64,000 nucleotides of DNA from the NCBI RefSeq assembly GCF_904849725.1, contig NC_058518.1, forward strand, positions 212,610,741 through 212,674,740, read 5' to 3'. The DNA is from Hordeum vulgare subsp. vulgare. Taxonomy: Eukaryota > Streptophyta > Magnoliopsida > Poales > Poaceae. Under the pieces are notes generated by a model. It saw nothing but the letters and a program-made list of their open reading frames with translations, ran no database searches and was not told where the DNA came from. This document shows positions 11,705 through 22,523 of this stretch, in pieces. How positions within the stretch are numbered: the stretch's first letter is position 1; each line of letters starts with the position of its first letter. Made by a program: the position numbers and the translations under genes.

Positions 11705-12199
11705 TCGACGAGGCGGCCGCTACATGGCCGCCTGGTCGCGCTCTTTGCGATGGCTACTTTGCGCCGGCTGGCGGTTGCCTTGGCCAGCCGCCTCCTTTAC
11801 GCGGATGTTGACAAGCGACGGGCTGCGGACACGCCGGCCGCGGCTCCCCGCGTGCCAGCTGTCATGACATCGGTTGGCGTCAACACGCGAAGATGCGTGG
11901 TTCATGTCCTACTGGCTAGTCGCGGGACATCGATTGTCAACGGGGTCATCCTTGGTCCTAGAGTAAGAGCCGGTTGGGTCGCAGTACGACTGTGCCGACT
12001 GCTCGTGCTGCACGTTGGTAGCCTCCACGAGGACATGGATGTGCTCGTGTTATGCCTCGCAGGCCGGCCCCTCCATCCCGGCCAGCTCGGTGAGGGCCGC
12101 TTGCGTAGCTCGCATGTTCTTGAAGGGGTGAAAGGTCCCGCCCGGAATGTTACTCTGGCCGGCATCTCTGCCGGCCCCATATTGGGCGCCAACTGTCAT
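11705..12199 (-). pseudogene. Tat-lineage gag N-terminal region, starting in the LTR
   Basis: On the minus strand an ATG at 12199-12197, inside the last bases of the LTR, opens a frame that crosses the LTR end and the primer site (MTVGAQYGAG) and continues as FHPFKNMRATQAALTEL before a stop. In the same or a neighbouring phase the sequence HIHVLVEATNVQHEQSAQSY and the frame at 11905-11720 continue towards the capsid core. The N-terminal part is poorly conserved in this lineage, so exact joins are unsure. Confidence 0.5.
12173..12191 (-). other. Primer-binding site of the minus-strand Tat element
   Basis: On the minus strand TGGCGCCCAATATGGGGCC starts two bases after the LTR end. It is the same type as the site in the plus-strand Tat copy at 62088 (TGGCGCCCATCGTGGGGC). 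I cannot name the tRNA with certainty. Confidence 0.7.
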
Positions 12200-13028
12200 G
12201 GTATTTCTGTGGCAGATGCCAGAGGTGGCTTAGATCATGGTTTGGGGTTGATTGGCTCTGGCGGCATCTGGGTACGGGTGTAGGCACAAGACACATGACG
12301 CGGATCTACCGAGGTTGAGGTCCCTCCGATGACATAAAACCCCTAGTCCTGCCGGTGTGACTATAGGTGATCACATTACAATGGTGCTCAGGGAGGAGAT
12401 GGAGCTCTCGCCGCCAGCCTTGCTGCCTCTCTCGTGTGCTATGTGGGGTGTTATGTGGATCGATTGATCGCAAAACCCTCTCTTGGGAGGTTGGGGCTTC
12501 GCTTTATAGTCTAGCCAGAAGTGTATAGTAGTAAGGGAAAAGAGGGGGCGGGCCCGACTGTCACCCTCTTCGATAGGATGAGGGGCCGCCGATTGTCTAA
12601 TCTTGTCCATCGCGGGGCCCGCTAGCCAAGTGCAATAACGTTCGGCTTGCTAGCGGTCAGTGAGTAGGTAGGGGTAAGCATGGCGACAAGGCTGTCTCGC
12701 CCCGTCAGCCTCGGGAGCGACGGGCGGCCCGATAGCCTCGTTGACCCTTGCATCTTTACGCTCATGGCCACACCGAGCCTTTCAACACGTACCGTGGCCA
12801 TGAGCGCCTTTGCATTAGGCATCGGGTCTTGTGATCGTATGCCAGTAAGGACTGATGGGATGGGGGCTGACCCGCCGGCTGCCGTCGGCCCGGCCGGACT
12901 GGGTGGTTGTTGCCAGTCGGCTGGCAGCGGGACAATCGGCTGGGCCGACTGCCGCGAGCCAACCCCCAATTGTCTTGGAGAAGGGTTTCCTCGGCCTTGG
13001 TATACCCAGGGGCCATTACCCTGTCACA
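12194..13028 (-). repeat. 5' LTR of the minus-strand Tat element
   Basis: This 835-bp LTR reads on the minus strand from TGTGACAGGG (13028) to CATGACA (12194), with TG...CA ends, directly next to the primer site. A minus-strand TATA-like box (TATAAAG) lies at 12508-12502. The bases outside its start, TAATA at 13029-13033, would be one copy of the target duplication, but the partner is lost. Confidence 0.7.
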
Positions 13029-13443
13029 TAATAATGAGATAATATAGGCGATGCAATCACTTACATGTTGCCCTAGGAAAAAGCCCAACTTGCACCAAAA
13101 CACAAAGAATGAAACAAACAACACGCACAAATGGTTTCATATGAACCATTACATAGACTTGACTTCACATGAGGGATACACGACTTATCCTACCCTAGGG
13201 GTTCTCATATTTAAGTGGTGGAGCACTCGGTCTCGTACTCACGCTCCTGTGGGTCTTCTTCCTGGTCATCATTCGTACAGGAATCGTCTCCCGTCAAGGG
13301 GGTCGGGGACAAGGAGGTCCATCCCGACGATGCTTAGCTGATGGATTGGTGAAGAGCTCATGATACTCCTTCTCACTCCTGCGATGACGACGTGTGGGTG
13401 CATCTGGGGCTGGGGGTACTCCTCCTGTCTAAGCGATAGCTGG

Positions 13444-13854
13444 TCATCCCTCAGGGGCTCCATCCTTCTTGATCTTGTCTGGCTTCGCCTTGGCTAGTCG
13501 GAGTAGCTCACGAGTGTGGTGAAGTTCCTCGTGGAGCCTCACCAACTCCTTAATAAGGCTGTGAGCCAGACTGTCGGCGAAGAGGCTGGAGTAGGTCTGG
13601 AATTTGAGTGGTGTTCCTTCCTCCGGGGTTGGGATCAACGTCCAACTCTCGCTAGTATCACCTTTCCTGAAAGGAAAGTAGCGAGTGGTCGGCTCGTCAG
13701 CCATCTCTGGAATGATGTCTCGAAGGTGGACGAGTACCTTCAGTGCAGTTGTCTCAACTGCTAAGACGGGGATCTCCATGTGTGGTCCTTCAAAGAACCA
13801 ACTCGTCGGGGAGTTGTTTGCCTTCACGACCACATCAACATGGTAGTCCTTCAT
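13444..13854 (-). CDS. Upstream ORF of a long-LTR element; possible dsRNA-binding-like fold
   Basis: A 136-codon minus-strand frame lies between the Met primer site and the lost gag-pol. Residues 1-50 read with the pattern YHVDVVVKA, then FEGPHME, then LAVETTALKVLVHLR. That is two strands, a G-P turn and an amphipathic helix rich in Ala and Leu. The upstream ORF of the 14.1 kb element (34521) shows the same order: YICTVRVF, YGLGVT, MAVQDAAYSMLTIMR. The order resembles the double-stranded-RNA-binding fold but lacks its basic KKxAK patch. The C-terminal half holds a charged helical stretch (LVRLHEELHHTRELLRLAK). The conserved pattern extends upstream of the ATG, so the true start may be earlier or exonic. 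It is not a known enzyme; the fold is inference. Confidence 0.45.
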   Translation of the reverse strand: MKDYHVDVVVKANNSPTSWFFEGPHMEIPVLAVETTALKVLVHLRDIIPEMADEPTTRYFPFRKGDTSESWTLIPTPEEGTPLKFQTYSSLFADSLAHSLIKELVRLHEELHHTRELLRLAKAKPDKIKKDGAPEG

Positions 13855-14131
13855 GGTGGCATCAACCCAGCGCTCATGGTAGAGGAAAACAGGTGTTTGG
13901 CAGAACTAACACTTGTCGAGGCTGCCTCAAGGAGTAGGGGAAAGTCGGATGCTAGGTCTTCGGGTACAACAACCATCTACAAGGTATAAGGGCAGGGTGT
14001 GAGTAATGCTTTTGAAGTAGAGTGGAAGAGGTAAGAAGTGCAGAAACTCCTAAGTATAGGTAATATATATAGTTTCTGGAAGGGGGTTTATCCTATCTGA
14101 CATCCATGCTAACTAAGGCTTCCTAAAGTCA

Positions 14132-14148
14132 GGATGGCTCTGATACCA
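14132..14148 (-). other. Initiator-Met primer-binding site of the long-LTR fragment
   Basis: On the minus strand TGGTATCAGAGCCATCC follows the LTR end after six bases. The core TGGTATCAGAGC is the classic complement of the 3' end of plant initiator methionine tRNA. Confidence 0.8.
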
Positions 14149-14154
14149 GCTCTA

Positions 14155-14547
14155 TGGGGACCCCGACTCATAAGTCGTGATCACCGAATGCACGTGTAAA
14201 ATGATTCCAGAGATCAATGCTCACTGAACACATGGACACTGAATAACAAGAGTCTTACATCCATACATACCGTATGATACAAATAGAGACCATTAAGGTC
14301 AAATCTTACATAGATAGGGTGTCCAAGGCTGACACACCAAACATAACTAGCAGTAGAAATCTTGAACGAAAGCGTGAACCCAGGCCATTTGCCTTATCCC
14401 TACAGGCATTCTGACTGGAAGCGTCCTAACTTGCATGTTCATCACCAACGAACTCTTCTCCATATTCTTTCTCTTCCATGCCTGGCCAATTAAATAACTA
14501 GTGGAAAGCCAATCAGCACTTTGAATGAACTTGTAAGAAAGTGTTAA
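14155..14547 (-). repeat. Truncated LTR end
   Basis: About 390 bp of LTR read on the minus strand, ending GTCGGGGTCCCCA just before the primer site. It is cut on its 5' side at the junction with the plus-strand Tat primer site. Similarity to the end of the 4952-bp solo LTR is clear by eye. Confidence 0.65.
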
Positions 14548-14548
14548 G

Positions 14549-14567
14549 TCGGCGCCCATAGTGGGGC
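14549..14567 (+). other. Primer-binding site of the split Tat element
   Basis: TCGGCGCCCATAGTGGGGC matches the site of the sister copy at 62088 (TGGCGCCCATCGTGGGGC) apart from two bases. The LTR that should precede it has been replaced by an unrelated LTR fragment. Confidence 0.6.
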
Positions 14568-16005
14568 TGCCGCACGGTGGAGTTGAGTTCTCAAAGGGAG
14601 CCCTTCCAGGGTTTGGGAGCTATGCGGTCCACCTTATGACGATGAGCCGCCGCGGAAAGTACTACATCGACAACTCAAGCTGGGGTTCCCAGGCCGGATC
14701 AATCGAATCCGGGTACTGGGTCCCCTTCGGCAAGATCCATGTCTTGATCGGCAAGATTGGAACGTCGGTTCGTGAGCCGAACATCTGCACCAACATCGTC
14801 GAGCTGGCTCGGCTTGCCCAACCTGCTGCGCTTCAGCTCACACGACGCCACGCCTTCATCGGCTTCATGCAAGGAGTCGCCCTCCCAGAGGAGCCGGAAG
14901 CTGGCGGACACGCCCCTGTCATTTCCGATGGCGAGTCATCGATTGGAGACACCAATTCAATCTGCGCTTTCCCTGAGGGAAGGCTGGGCGGTTTCCCTGA
15001 GGTAGGGATTTCCGAAGAATCATAGGAGCACCCCCACCAGATCGCCATCTATATGACAGGAGCTACGCCGGCTCAGGATCAGCCAAACGCCGCAAACGCC
15101 AACGGAGGCAGCGGATCAGGCAAAACCCCAGCTCAGGCTATGTCAGATCTGATGGTAGAGATGTCAAAACTCATGGAGGTAGTTGTGACGGCTGACAATC
15201 AGGCAGAGGTTAACGCCGAATTAGCTAAACTCCGTGAAGAGATGGCCTAGATACAGCGCTAGATCTATGCGGAGAAGACCCGGATGACGGATCAACGAGC
15301 CCAGATGGACGAGGAGGAGGAACGTCTAAAATTGGAGGCGTGGCGACTTGAGCGCCGACGAGTTGCGTCGGAAGCCGTGTACGAGCGAAGGCGCTAGGGT
15401 TGCATCCCGCCCAACCTTAATCCAACCCGCTTGTTCAGCAGCCCACAAACGAATGAGGCAAATCGGAACCCACGAGGACAAGGCGATCCACATGGGAGAT
15501 CGTCCAACAGCCAATGCAACCCCCGTTGAATCCCGCAGGCGAGGCAGCACTTCCAAACACCTTAGGGTCACTTCTCCAATCCGGTGGATAACGTTCTGGC
15601 TGCGACCCGCCATCTGGAGTCTCTCCCCATCCGTGGGAATACCTCCCTGGAGGTAGAGGCACGAAACACCATAGAGATGTTAAAGATTACGGTCGTCCAG
15701 CACGCTCAATTCTCATACAGTCGCGATCGTTTGCACTCCATGCCATAGGCAAGCCGTACGAAGAGCCGCCCAGATGACCCTCTGGCGATTTCCTCTCACA
15801 CCCGTTGACATCAACCTCAAGCCAATCCACCAGAGCCGCCAACACGCAATGATCAGGCGCTTGTCAATGCTGCACGAGCCGGCCGACAGGCCGAAGCAGA
15901 AGCAGCGGCAGCGCTCGCGGGTCAAGGAATTCCGGGTCATGCTCAACCAGCCTCGGGACATGGTGGCCAAGTTAGGAACGTCGGAGTCCCTTGCCTATCA
16001 CCCGC
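14561..16005 (+). pseudogene. Tat gag, N-terminal piece
   Basis: This matches the gag of the sister copy at 62030 along its whole length. The first frame (to 15025) carries VEFSKGALPGFGSYA, SIESGYWVPFGKI and FIGFMQGV. After a TAG come NAELAKLREEMA, then further stops, then VDNVLAATRHLESLP and IEMLK. At least six in-frame stops or frame changes are visible. The frame enters from the primer site with no ATG near it, as in the sister copy where it starts in the LTR. The piece ends at the insertion of the first Athila element (target site CCCGC at 16001-16005). Confidence 0.8.
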
Positions 16006-17553
16006 TGATACGTCTCCAACGTATCTATAATTTTTGATGGTTTCATGCTATTATCTTGTCAAACTTTGGATGTTTTGCATGCCTTTTATTTATTTTTTGG
16101 GACTAAAATATTAACTCAGTGCCAAGAGCCAGTTCCTGTTTTTCCATGTTTTCGACCCCTTTCAGAGGAGATTTTGAAACGGAGTCCAAACGGAAGAAAA
16201 TCCCCGAAAAGATTTTTTTTGGAACGGAAGAAGATCGAGGAACTTGGGAGCCAAGCCACAGGAGATCCAGGGGCCCCACAAGCCCCCACCCCGCGGCTAG
16301 GGGGGCCGCGCCATCCAGGCTTGTGGGCCCGTGGAGGTCCCCTGACCTAGATCTTTCGCCTATATAATCCCATCAATTCCAGAAAAAAATCAAGAGATCA
16401 TCGCAATCACTTTTCCGCCGCCGCAAGCTTCTGTCTCCGCAAGATCCCATCTGGGGCACGTCCTGGTGCCCTGCCGGAGAGGGGATTCGGACATGGAGGG
16501 CTTCTTCATCAACACCATGACCTCTCCGATGATGCGTGAGTAATTCACCATAGACGTACGGGTCCATAGCAAGTAACTAGATGGCTTCTTCTCTCTCTTG
16601 GATTTTCAATACAAAGTTCTCCATGATCTTCATGGAGATCTACCCGATGTAATCTTCTTTTGCGGTGTGTTTGTCGAGATCCGATGAATTGTGGATCTAT
16701 GATCAGATTATCTATGAATTTTATTTGAGTTTCTTGTGATCTCTCTTATGCATGATTTCATATCCTTGTAATTCTCTTCGAGTTGTGGGTTTTGTCTGGC
16801 CAACTAGATCTGTGATTCTTGCAATAGGAGAAGTGCTTGGTTTTTGGTTTATACCGTGCGGTGATCTCACCCAGTGACAGAAGGGGTAGCGAGGCACGCA
16901 TCATGTTGTTTCCATCAAGGGTAAAAAGATGGGGTTTTCATCATTGGTTTGAGATTATCCCTCTACATGATGTCATCTTGCTTAAAGCGTTACTCTGTTC
17001 GTCATGAACTCAATACACTAGATGCATGCTGGATAGGAGTCGATGTGTGGAGTAATAGTAGTAGATGCAGAAAGTATTGGTCTACTTGTCTCGGACGTGA
17101 TGCCTATATGCATAATCATTGCCTTAGATATCGTCATGACTTTGCGCGGTTCTGTCAATTACTCGACAGTAATTTGTTCACCCACCGTGATACTTGCTAT
17201 TTTGAGAGAAGCCTCTAGTGAACACTATGCCCCCCGAGGGTCTACTCCACACCATATTTTCAGCCTTACACTTTTTAATTTGCTGCACTTTCCGCCTTTA
17301 GATCTCACTTTGCAAACAATCTTGAAGGGATTGACAACCCCTTTGAAGCGTTGGGTGCAAGCTAGTTCGTGTTAGCGCAGGTACACTGGACTTGGCGAGA
17401 CCCTCCTTATGGATCGATACCTTGGTTCTCAAACTGAGGGAAATACTTACTGCTCCTGTGCTGCATCACCCTTTCCTCTTCAAGGGAAGAACCAACTCAA
17501 GCCCAGCCTCTCTCAACGTGTCAACTTCTGGCGCCGTTGTCTGTGGGATAGCA
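16006..17553 (+). repeat. 5' LTR, Athila copy 1
   Basis: Begins TGATACGTCTCCAACG and ends GTGGGATAGCA. A TATA box (TATATAA, 16361-16367) precedes a pyrimidine-rich start region. Near its end it holds a primer-site-like copy, TGGCGCCGTTGT at 17529-17540, 35 bp upstream of the real primer site. Confidence 0.9.
16361..16367 (+). promoter_or_regulatory. TATA box, Athila copy 1
   Basis: TATATAA lies about 355 bp into the LTR, ahead of the leader common to this family. The second Athila element has TATAAAT at the matching place (25478-25484). Confidence 0.65.
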
Positions 17554-17563
17554 GAAGAATTTC

Positions 17564-17581
17564 TGGCGCCGTTGCCGGGGA
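17564..17581 (+). other. Asp-tRNA-type primer-binding site, Athila copy 1
   Basis: TGGCGCCGTTGCCGGGGA lies ten bases after the 5' LTR and is complementary to the 3' end of plant tRNA-Asp. Confidence 0.85.
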
Positions 17582-17773
17582 GGAAGATCAAGTCAAGAAA
17601 TCATCCAAGTAGGTGTCGCAAACTCATCTCTTGCATTTACTTTGTTGGCCAGTTGCCTCTCGTTTTCCTCTCCCCCACTTCAACAATTTGCCTTTTTCGT
17701 TCGCCTTTTTGTTCGCCCTTTTTCTCGCCTTCTCTTTGTTTGCTTGAGTGCTTGCTTGCTTGCTAAAGTCACC

Positions 17774-19794
17774 ATGAACGAAAACACCAAACTTTGTGAC
17801 TTCTCGAATACTAATAATAATGATTTTATTAGTACTCCAATTGCTCCCGCGACTAGTGCGGAGTCATACGAAATCAATGGCACTTTACTGAATCTTGTTA
17901 TGAAAGAGAAATTCTCTGGCCTTCCTAGTGAAGATGCCGCATCCCATCTCAATACCTTCATTGAGTTTTGCGATATGCAAAACAAAAAAGATGTGGATAA
18001 TGACGTGATTAAATTGAAGCTTTTTCCTTGGTTTTCTTCTTTGCCCAAAAATAGCATCAATTCATGGGATAAGTGCAAAGATGCTTATATATCCAAGTAT
18101 TTTCCACCGGCTAAGATCATCTCTCTCCGTAATGATATCATGAATTTGAAGCAACTTGATCATGAACATGTTGTACAAGCTTGGGAGAGAATGAAATTAA
18201 TGATTAGAAATTGTCCCGCTCATGGCTTGAGTCTTTGGATGATTATTCAAATCTTTTACACTGGCTTGAATTTCGCTTCTAGAAATATATTGGACTCCGC
18301 CTCAGGTGGAATGTTCATGGAAATCACGTTAGGGGAAGCCACAAAGCTCTTAGACAACATCATGACGAACTACTCTCAGTGGCACACTGAAAGGTCACCT
18401 ACTAGTAAGAAGGTACACGCTATAGAAGAAATTAACTCGTTGAGTGCTAAGATGGACGAGTTAATGAATTTGGTTGCTAGTAGAAGTGCTCCTTTGATTC
18501 CTAATGATATGCCTTTGTCTTCTTTGATTGAGAGTAGAAACTCTAGCTTGGACGTAAATTTTGTTGGTAGAATAAGTTTGGCAACAACAATGCCTTTAGA
18601 GGAAACTATGTTCCTAGGCCTTTTCCTAGTAACTCCTCTAATAACTTTGGCAACTCCTACAACAATACTCATGGAAATTACAATAGATTACCCTCTGATC
18701 TACAGAGTAATATCGAAGAGTTCATCAACTCTCAAAATATTTTCAATGCCTCCATAGACGAAAAACTACTCAAAATTGACGATTTGGCAAAGAGCCTGGA
18801 TAGGATTTCTTGTGATGTTGATGCTTTGAAAGTTAGATGTGCTCTTCCCAAAATCAACATGGGTGAAACTTTGAAAGCTATGTGTTTTTCCATGATTGAG
18901 AGCCAAGAAAGAACCGCCCAAATTCGTGCAAGACAGGAATGTCTTAAAAAGGCGTGTTCTCGTGATGAGAATCACGAAGATCTTAAAGTGCTTGGTGTGA
19001 CTCCCACTGAATCTTTGTTTTCTTGTGTTAAACCTAATGATTATGGGGCTGGATATGAATCCACTTTGGTTGAAAAGTGCCCCAATGATTCGGCGTCCAT
19101 CTATCTTGATGCTAAAAGCATTAAAAGTGGAGTAGAAGATGTTAACACCTTGAGTAGTAATGAAATTACTACCGTGGATTTCAAGGAATTCAGTTATGAT
19201 AGTTGCTCCTTGATTGAATGCATTTCTTTGATGCAATCCATGTTGAACTCTCCACACGCTTATAGACAAAACAAAGCCTTTACCGATCATATCGTCGAAG
19301 CTATGATGAAATCTCTTGAAGAGAAACTTGAATTGGAAGCCTCTATCCCTAGAAAGCTTCATGATGAGTGGGTACCTACCATCAAAATCAAAATCAAAAA
19401 CTATGAGTGCAATTCTTTGTGTGATTTGGGTGCTAGTGTTTCTGCGATTCCAAAGTCTTTATGTGATGTTCTGGGTTTTAATGAGATTGAAGAGTGTTCT
19501 CTTAATTTGCATCTTGCTGATTCTACTGTCAAGAAACCCATGGGAAGGATCAATGATGTTATTATTGTTGCAAATAGGAACTATGTACCCGTGGATTTTA
19601 TTGTGCTTGACATTGATTGCAATCCTTCATGCCCTATTATTCCTGGTGCTATGATCGATATGAAGGAAGGGAATATTAGATTTCAATTTACTTTAAGGAA
19701 GGGCATGGAACACTTTCCTATAAAGAAAATAAGATTGCCTTATGAATCCATGATGAGGGCCACTTATGGTTTGAGCACCAAAGACGATACATGA
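17774..19794 (+). pseudogene. Athila gag-protease, frameshifted (copy 1)
   Basis: The ATG at 17774 sits in the context TCACCATGA after a long pyrimidine-rich leader. The gag matches Athila gag: LLNLVMKEKFSGLPSEDAA, WDKCKDAYISKYFPPAK, AWERMKLMIRNCPAHG and DSASGGMFMEITLGEA. Compared with the sister copy it lacks nine residues (an in-frame 27-bp loss) after KLKLFP, and one base is lost near 18570. The frame therefore ends at 18757 and resumes in another phase at about 18784. The protease part shows CDLGASVSAIPKSLCD around 19420. A further in-frame loss of about eight residues after CPII removes part of the strand that follows the active site. Gag would form particles and the protease would cut gag; both are inactive here. 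Confidence 0.85.
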
Positions 19795-20450
19795 TTCTAT
19801 CACTTCTATGCCCAGCTAAGGGCATTAAACAATAGCGCTTGTTGGTAGGCAACCCAATGAATTTATCTTTTTCTTTCTGTTTTGTTGCATCCACACTATC
19901 ACAATTCTGTTGCGATTGTGTTTTTTGTGTTTCTTTTTGTGTTTGAGCCAAGCAAAGCCTTTATGACTAGTCTTGGTAATGGTTGTTTCATCCTGTTGGA
20001 AAAAGAAAGAAACTTTTCGCTCACGAGATGATTTTTTCATTTTTATTCGGAAAGAGCTTCTGAGTTGATTCTTTTTGTTGCTGATTTATATGCTTTTTCC
20101 CCAGGCCATCATAAGTTTTCAGATTTTGTGACGTACCAGAAGTATACGAATTATACAGATTGCTACAGACTGGTCTGTTTTTGACAGATTCTGTTTTTGT
20201 TGAGTTGGTTGCTTGTTTTGATGAAACTATGGTTAGTATCAGGGGCTACTAGCCATGGAAAAGTGAGAATACAGTAGCCCATCATCAATATAGATGGAAT
20301 TCAAGTTTGTTACAGTACCAAAAGAAGTGGTAGTTTGTTTTCTTGTACTAATGATATCACAAGTTTCTGTTTAAGTTTTGTGTTGTGAAGTTTTCAAGTT
20401 TTGGGTGATGTTCTCATGGACAAAGAGATAAGTATTGGAAAGAGCTCAAG

Positions 20451-20533
20451 CTTGGGGATGCCCAAGGCATCCCAAGAAAAATTCAAGGACACCAAAAAGC
20501 CTAAGCTTGGGGATGCCCCGGGAAGGCATCCCC
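20451..20533 (+). repeat. Twin hairpins carrying the polypurine-tract motif
   Basis: Two hairpins follow each other. The first pairs CTTGGGGATGCC with GGCATCCCAAG. The second pairs GGGGATGCC (20509-20517) with GGCATCCCC (20525-20533), a perfect 9-bp stem. Both left arms contain the sequence AAGCTTGGGGATGC, found again directly before the 3' LTR at 22509-22522. Confidence 0.75.
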
Positions 20534-22504
20534 TCTTTCGTCTTCAATCCATCGGCAACATTACTTGGAGCTATATTTTTATTCACCGCATGATATGTGT
20601 TTTGCTTGGAGCGTCTTGTATCTTAGGAGTATTTTATTTTTGTTGTGTCACAATCATCCTTTCTGCACACCTTTTTGAGAGAGATACATGCACTCATCGT
20701 GATTTTGCTAGAATGCTGATAGTGCTTCACTTATATCTTTTGAGATAGATACTTTTGCTCTAGTGCTCCACTTATATATTTTGAGCTAGATACTTTTGCT
20801 CTTGTGCTTCACTTATATCTTTAGAGCACGACGGTGCATGATTTGGTAGTTGGCTTATGCGATGAAAGTAGTCCCAAATGTGCTAGGTACTCAAAGAGGA
20901 TGCAAAAACCTCTATCTTCATGTGCATTGAGTAGAAAGAGAAGTTTCGATTCCTCTCTGTTAGTTTTGAGACATGGATTCGATAATATTGAGAGTTATGT
21001 TAGTAGAGTGTTTTGAATCTAGAGATACTTGTGTTGGAGTTAGTGATTCCCGTAGCATGCACGTATGGTGAACCGCTATGTTAGGAAGTCGGAGCATAAT
21101 TGATCTATTGATTGTCATCCTTTGTGTTGAGGTCAGGATCGCGCGATGGTTTACACCTACCAACCCTTCCCCTCGGAGTATGCGTTTATCAATTTGTTTC
21201 GATTACTAATAAAAACTTTTGCATTAAGTATGTGAGTTCTTCATGACTAATGTGAGCCCATGGTATAGATGCACTTTCACCTTCCAGCATTGCTAGCCTC
21301 TCTAGTGCCGCGCAATTCTCGCTGGTGCACAAACTCACCAAATTCCTTCCTCAAAACAGCCACCATACCTACCTACTATGGCATTTTCATAGCCACTCCG
21401 AGATATATTGCCATGCAACTCCCACCGTTCCATCTCATGACTTGTGTCGTCATTCTCATATTTCCATTGCATGATCGTAAGATACCTAGTGAGATGTTTC
21501 AACGTCATACGCCATGCTAGATCGTTGCACATCCCGGTACACTGCCGGAGGAATTTCCTTTGGAGTCATCGTCATTGTGATCTATGAGCTGTGAGTAAAT
21601 AGAAGTGTGATGATCATCATCATTAGAGCATTGTCCCATGTGAGGAAATAAAATAAGAGAGGCCAAAGAGCCCAAAAACGAAAAAAGAGAAAAGAAAAGA
21701 AAAGAAAAAAAGAAGCCTAAGAGCCCAAATGAAAAAAAGAGAGAAGGGACAATGCTACTATCTTTTTCCAAACTTGTGATTCATGTTAGCAACATGTTCT
21801 TCATGATTGAGAGCTTCTTGCTTTGTCACTACCATATGCTAGTGGGAATCTTCATTATATAAATTGGCTTGTATATTCCAATGATGTGTTTCCTCAAAAT
21901 TGCCCTAGGTCTTCGTGAGCAAGCAAGTTGGATGCACACCCACTAGTTTTCCTCTTGAGCTTTCACATACTTATAGCTCTAGTGCATCTATTGTATGGCA
22001 ATCCCTACTTATTCACATTGATATCTATTAATGGGCAACTTCATAGCCTATTTATATGCCGAGTCAGTGTGACCATCTCCTCCTTTTTGTCTCACAACCA
22101 CCACCACAGTCTATTCCACCTATAGTGCTATATACATGGCTCGCGCTCATGTATTGCGTGATAGTTATAAAAAGTTTGAGAAAGTAAGAGTGCAAAAGCA
22201 TTACTTGGCCAATTCCGGGGTTGTGCATGATTTACATTAGTTGTGTGGGGATGTTGGAGCATAGCCAGACTATATGATTTTGTAGGGATAACTTTCTTTG
22301 GCCTTGTTATTTTCAAAGTTCATGATTACCTTGCTAGTTTGCTTGAATATTATTGTTTTCATGTCAATAGCAAACTATTGTTTTGAATCTTACGGATCTG
22401 AACATTCATATCCCGTGAAATAAGTTGCAAAGGACAACTATGCTAGGTAGCATTCCACATCAAAAATTCATTCTTTATCACTTCCCTACTCGAGGACGAG
22501 CAGG

Positions 22505-22523
22505 AGTTAAGCTTGGGGATGCT
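22505..22523 (+). promoter_or_regulatory. Polypurine tract of Athila copy 1
   Basis: GAGTTAAGCTTGGGGATGC lies immediately before the 3' LTR start. The GGGGA core is the likely plus-strand primer. Confidence 0.6.

Larger units (their letters stand above)
9023..13028 (-). mobile_element. Truncated Tat-lineage Gypsy element (5' LTR to RT)
   Basis: Read on the minus strand, this element runs LTR (13028-12194), primer site (12191-12173), gag (about 12199-10500), protease (about 10484-9990) and the first part of reverse transcriptase (9608-9023). It then breaks where the chromovirus to the left inserted. The rest of pol and the 3' LTR lie beyond the window or are lost. Tat lineage is inferred from the protease string VLVDGSSSTNILY, the RT strings FLDAYSGYH and NPEKCVFGVPAG, and the TGGCGCCC primer site. 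Stops and frame changes occur in gag, protease and RT, so it is dead. At its right end it abuts another element fragment at 13029, which is probably its insertion target. Confidence 0.8.
13029..14547 (-). mobile_element. Fragment of a long-LTR chromovirus-type element: LTR end, primer site, leader ORF
   Basis: On the minus strand this fragment contains the last about 390 bp of an LTR (14547-14155), six linking bases, an initiator-Met primer site (14148-14132), a leader, and an upstream ORF (13854-13444). The LTR end resembles the end of the solo LTR at 49002-53953: both share GTTCACGCTTTCG, a block around ATGTAAGACTTGACC, CGGTATGTAT, GATGTAAGACTCTT and AGTCGGGGTCCCC. It is therefore the same superfamily. 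The fragment is cut by the Tat LTR at 13028 and by the Tat primer site at 14548. The gag-pol that should follow the ORF is absent. Confidence 0.7.
19795..22523 (+). other. 3' noncoding region of Athila copy 1
   Basis: This 2.7-kb stretch has no gene. It holds the family block GCTTGTTGG..GGCAACCCAA near 19840, two hairpins built from the polypurine-tract sequence (20451-20476 and 20509-20533), three imperfect repeats around GCTTCACTTATATCTTTTGAG (about 20720-20830), and a purine-rich run at about 21655-21750 (GAAAAGAAAAGAAAAG type). Just before the 3' LTR is the tract GAGTTAAGCTTGGGGATGCT. The matching region of the second Athila element keeps most of these landmarks, so they are family features and not chance. 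Confidence 0.7.

Noticed and set aside
13743..13989. Plus-strand frames opposite the leader ORF
   Set aside because: They are shadows of the minus-strand ORF at 13854-13444, which has the homologous pattern in the other element.
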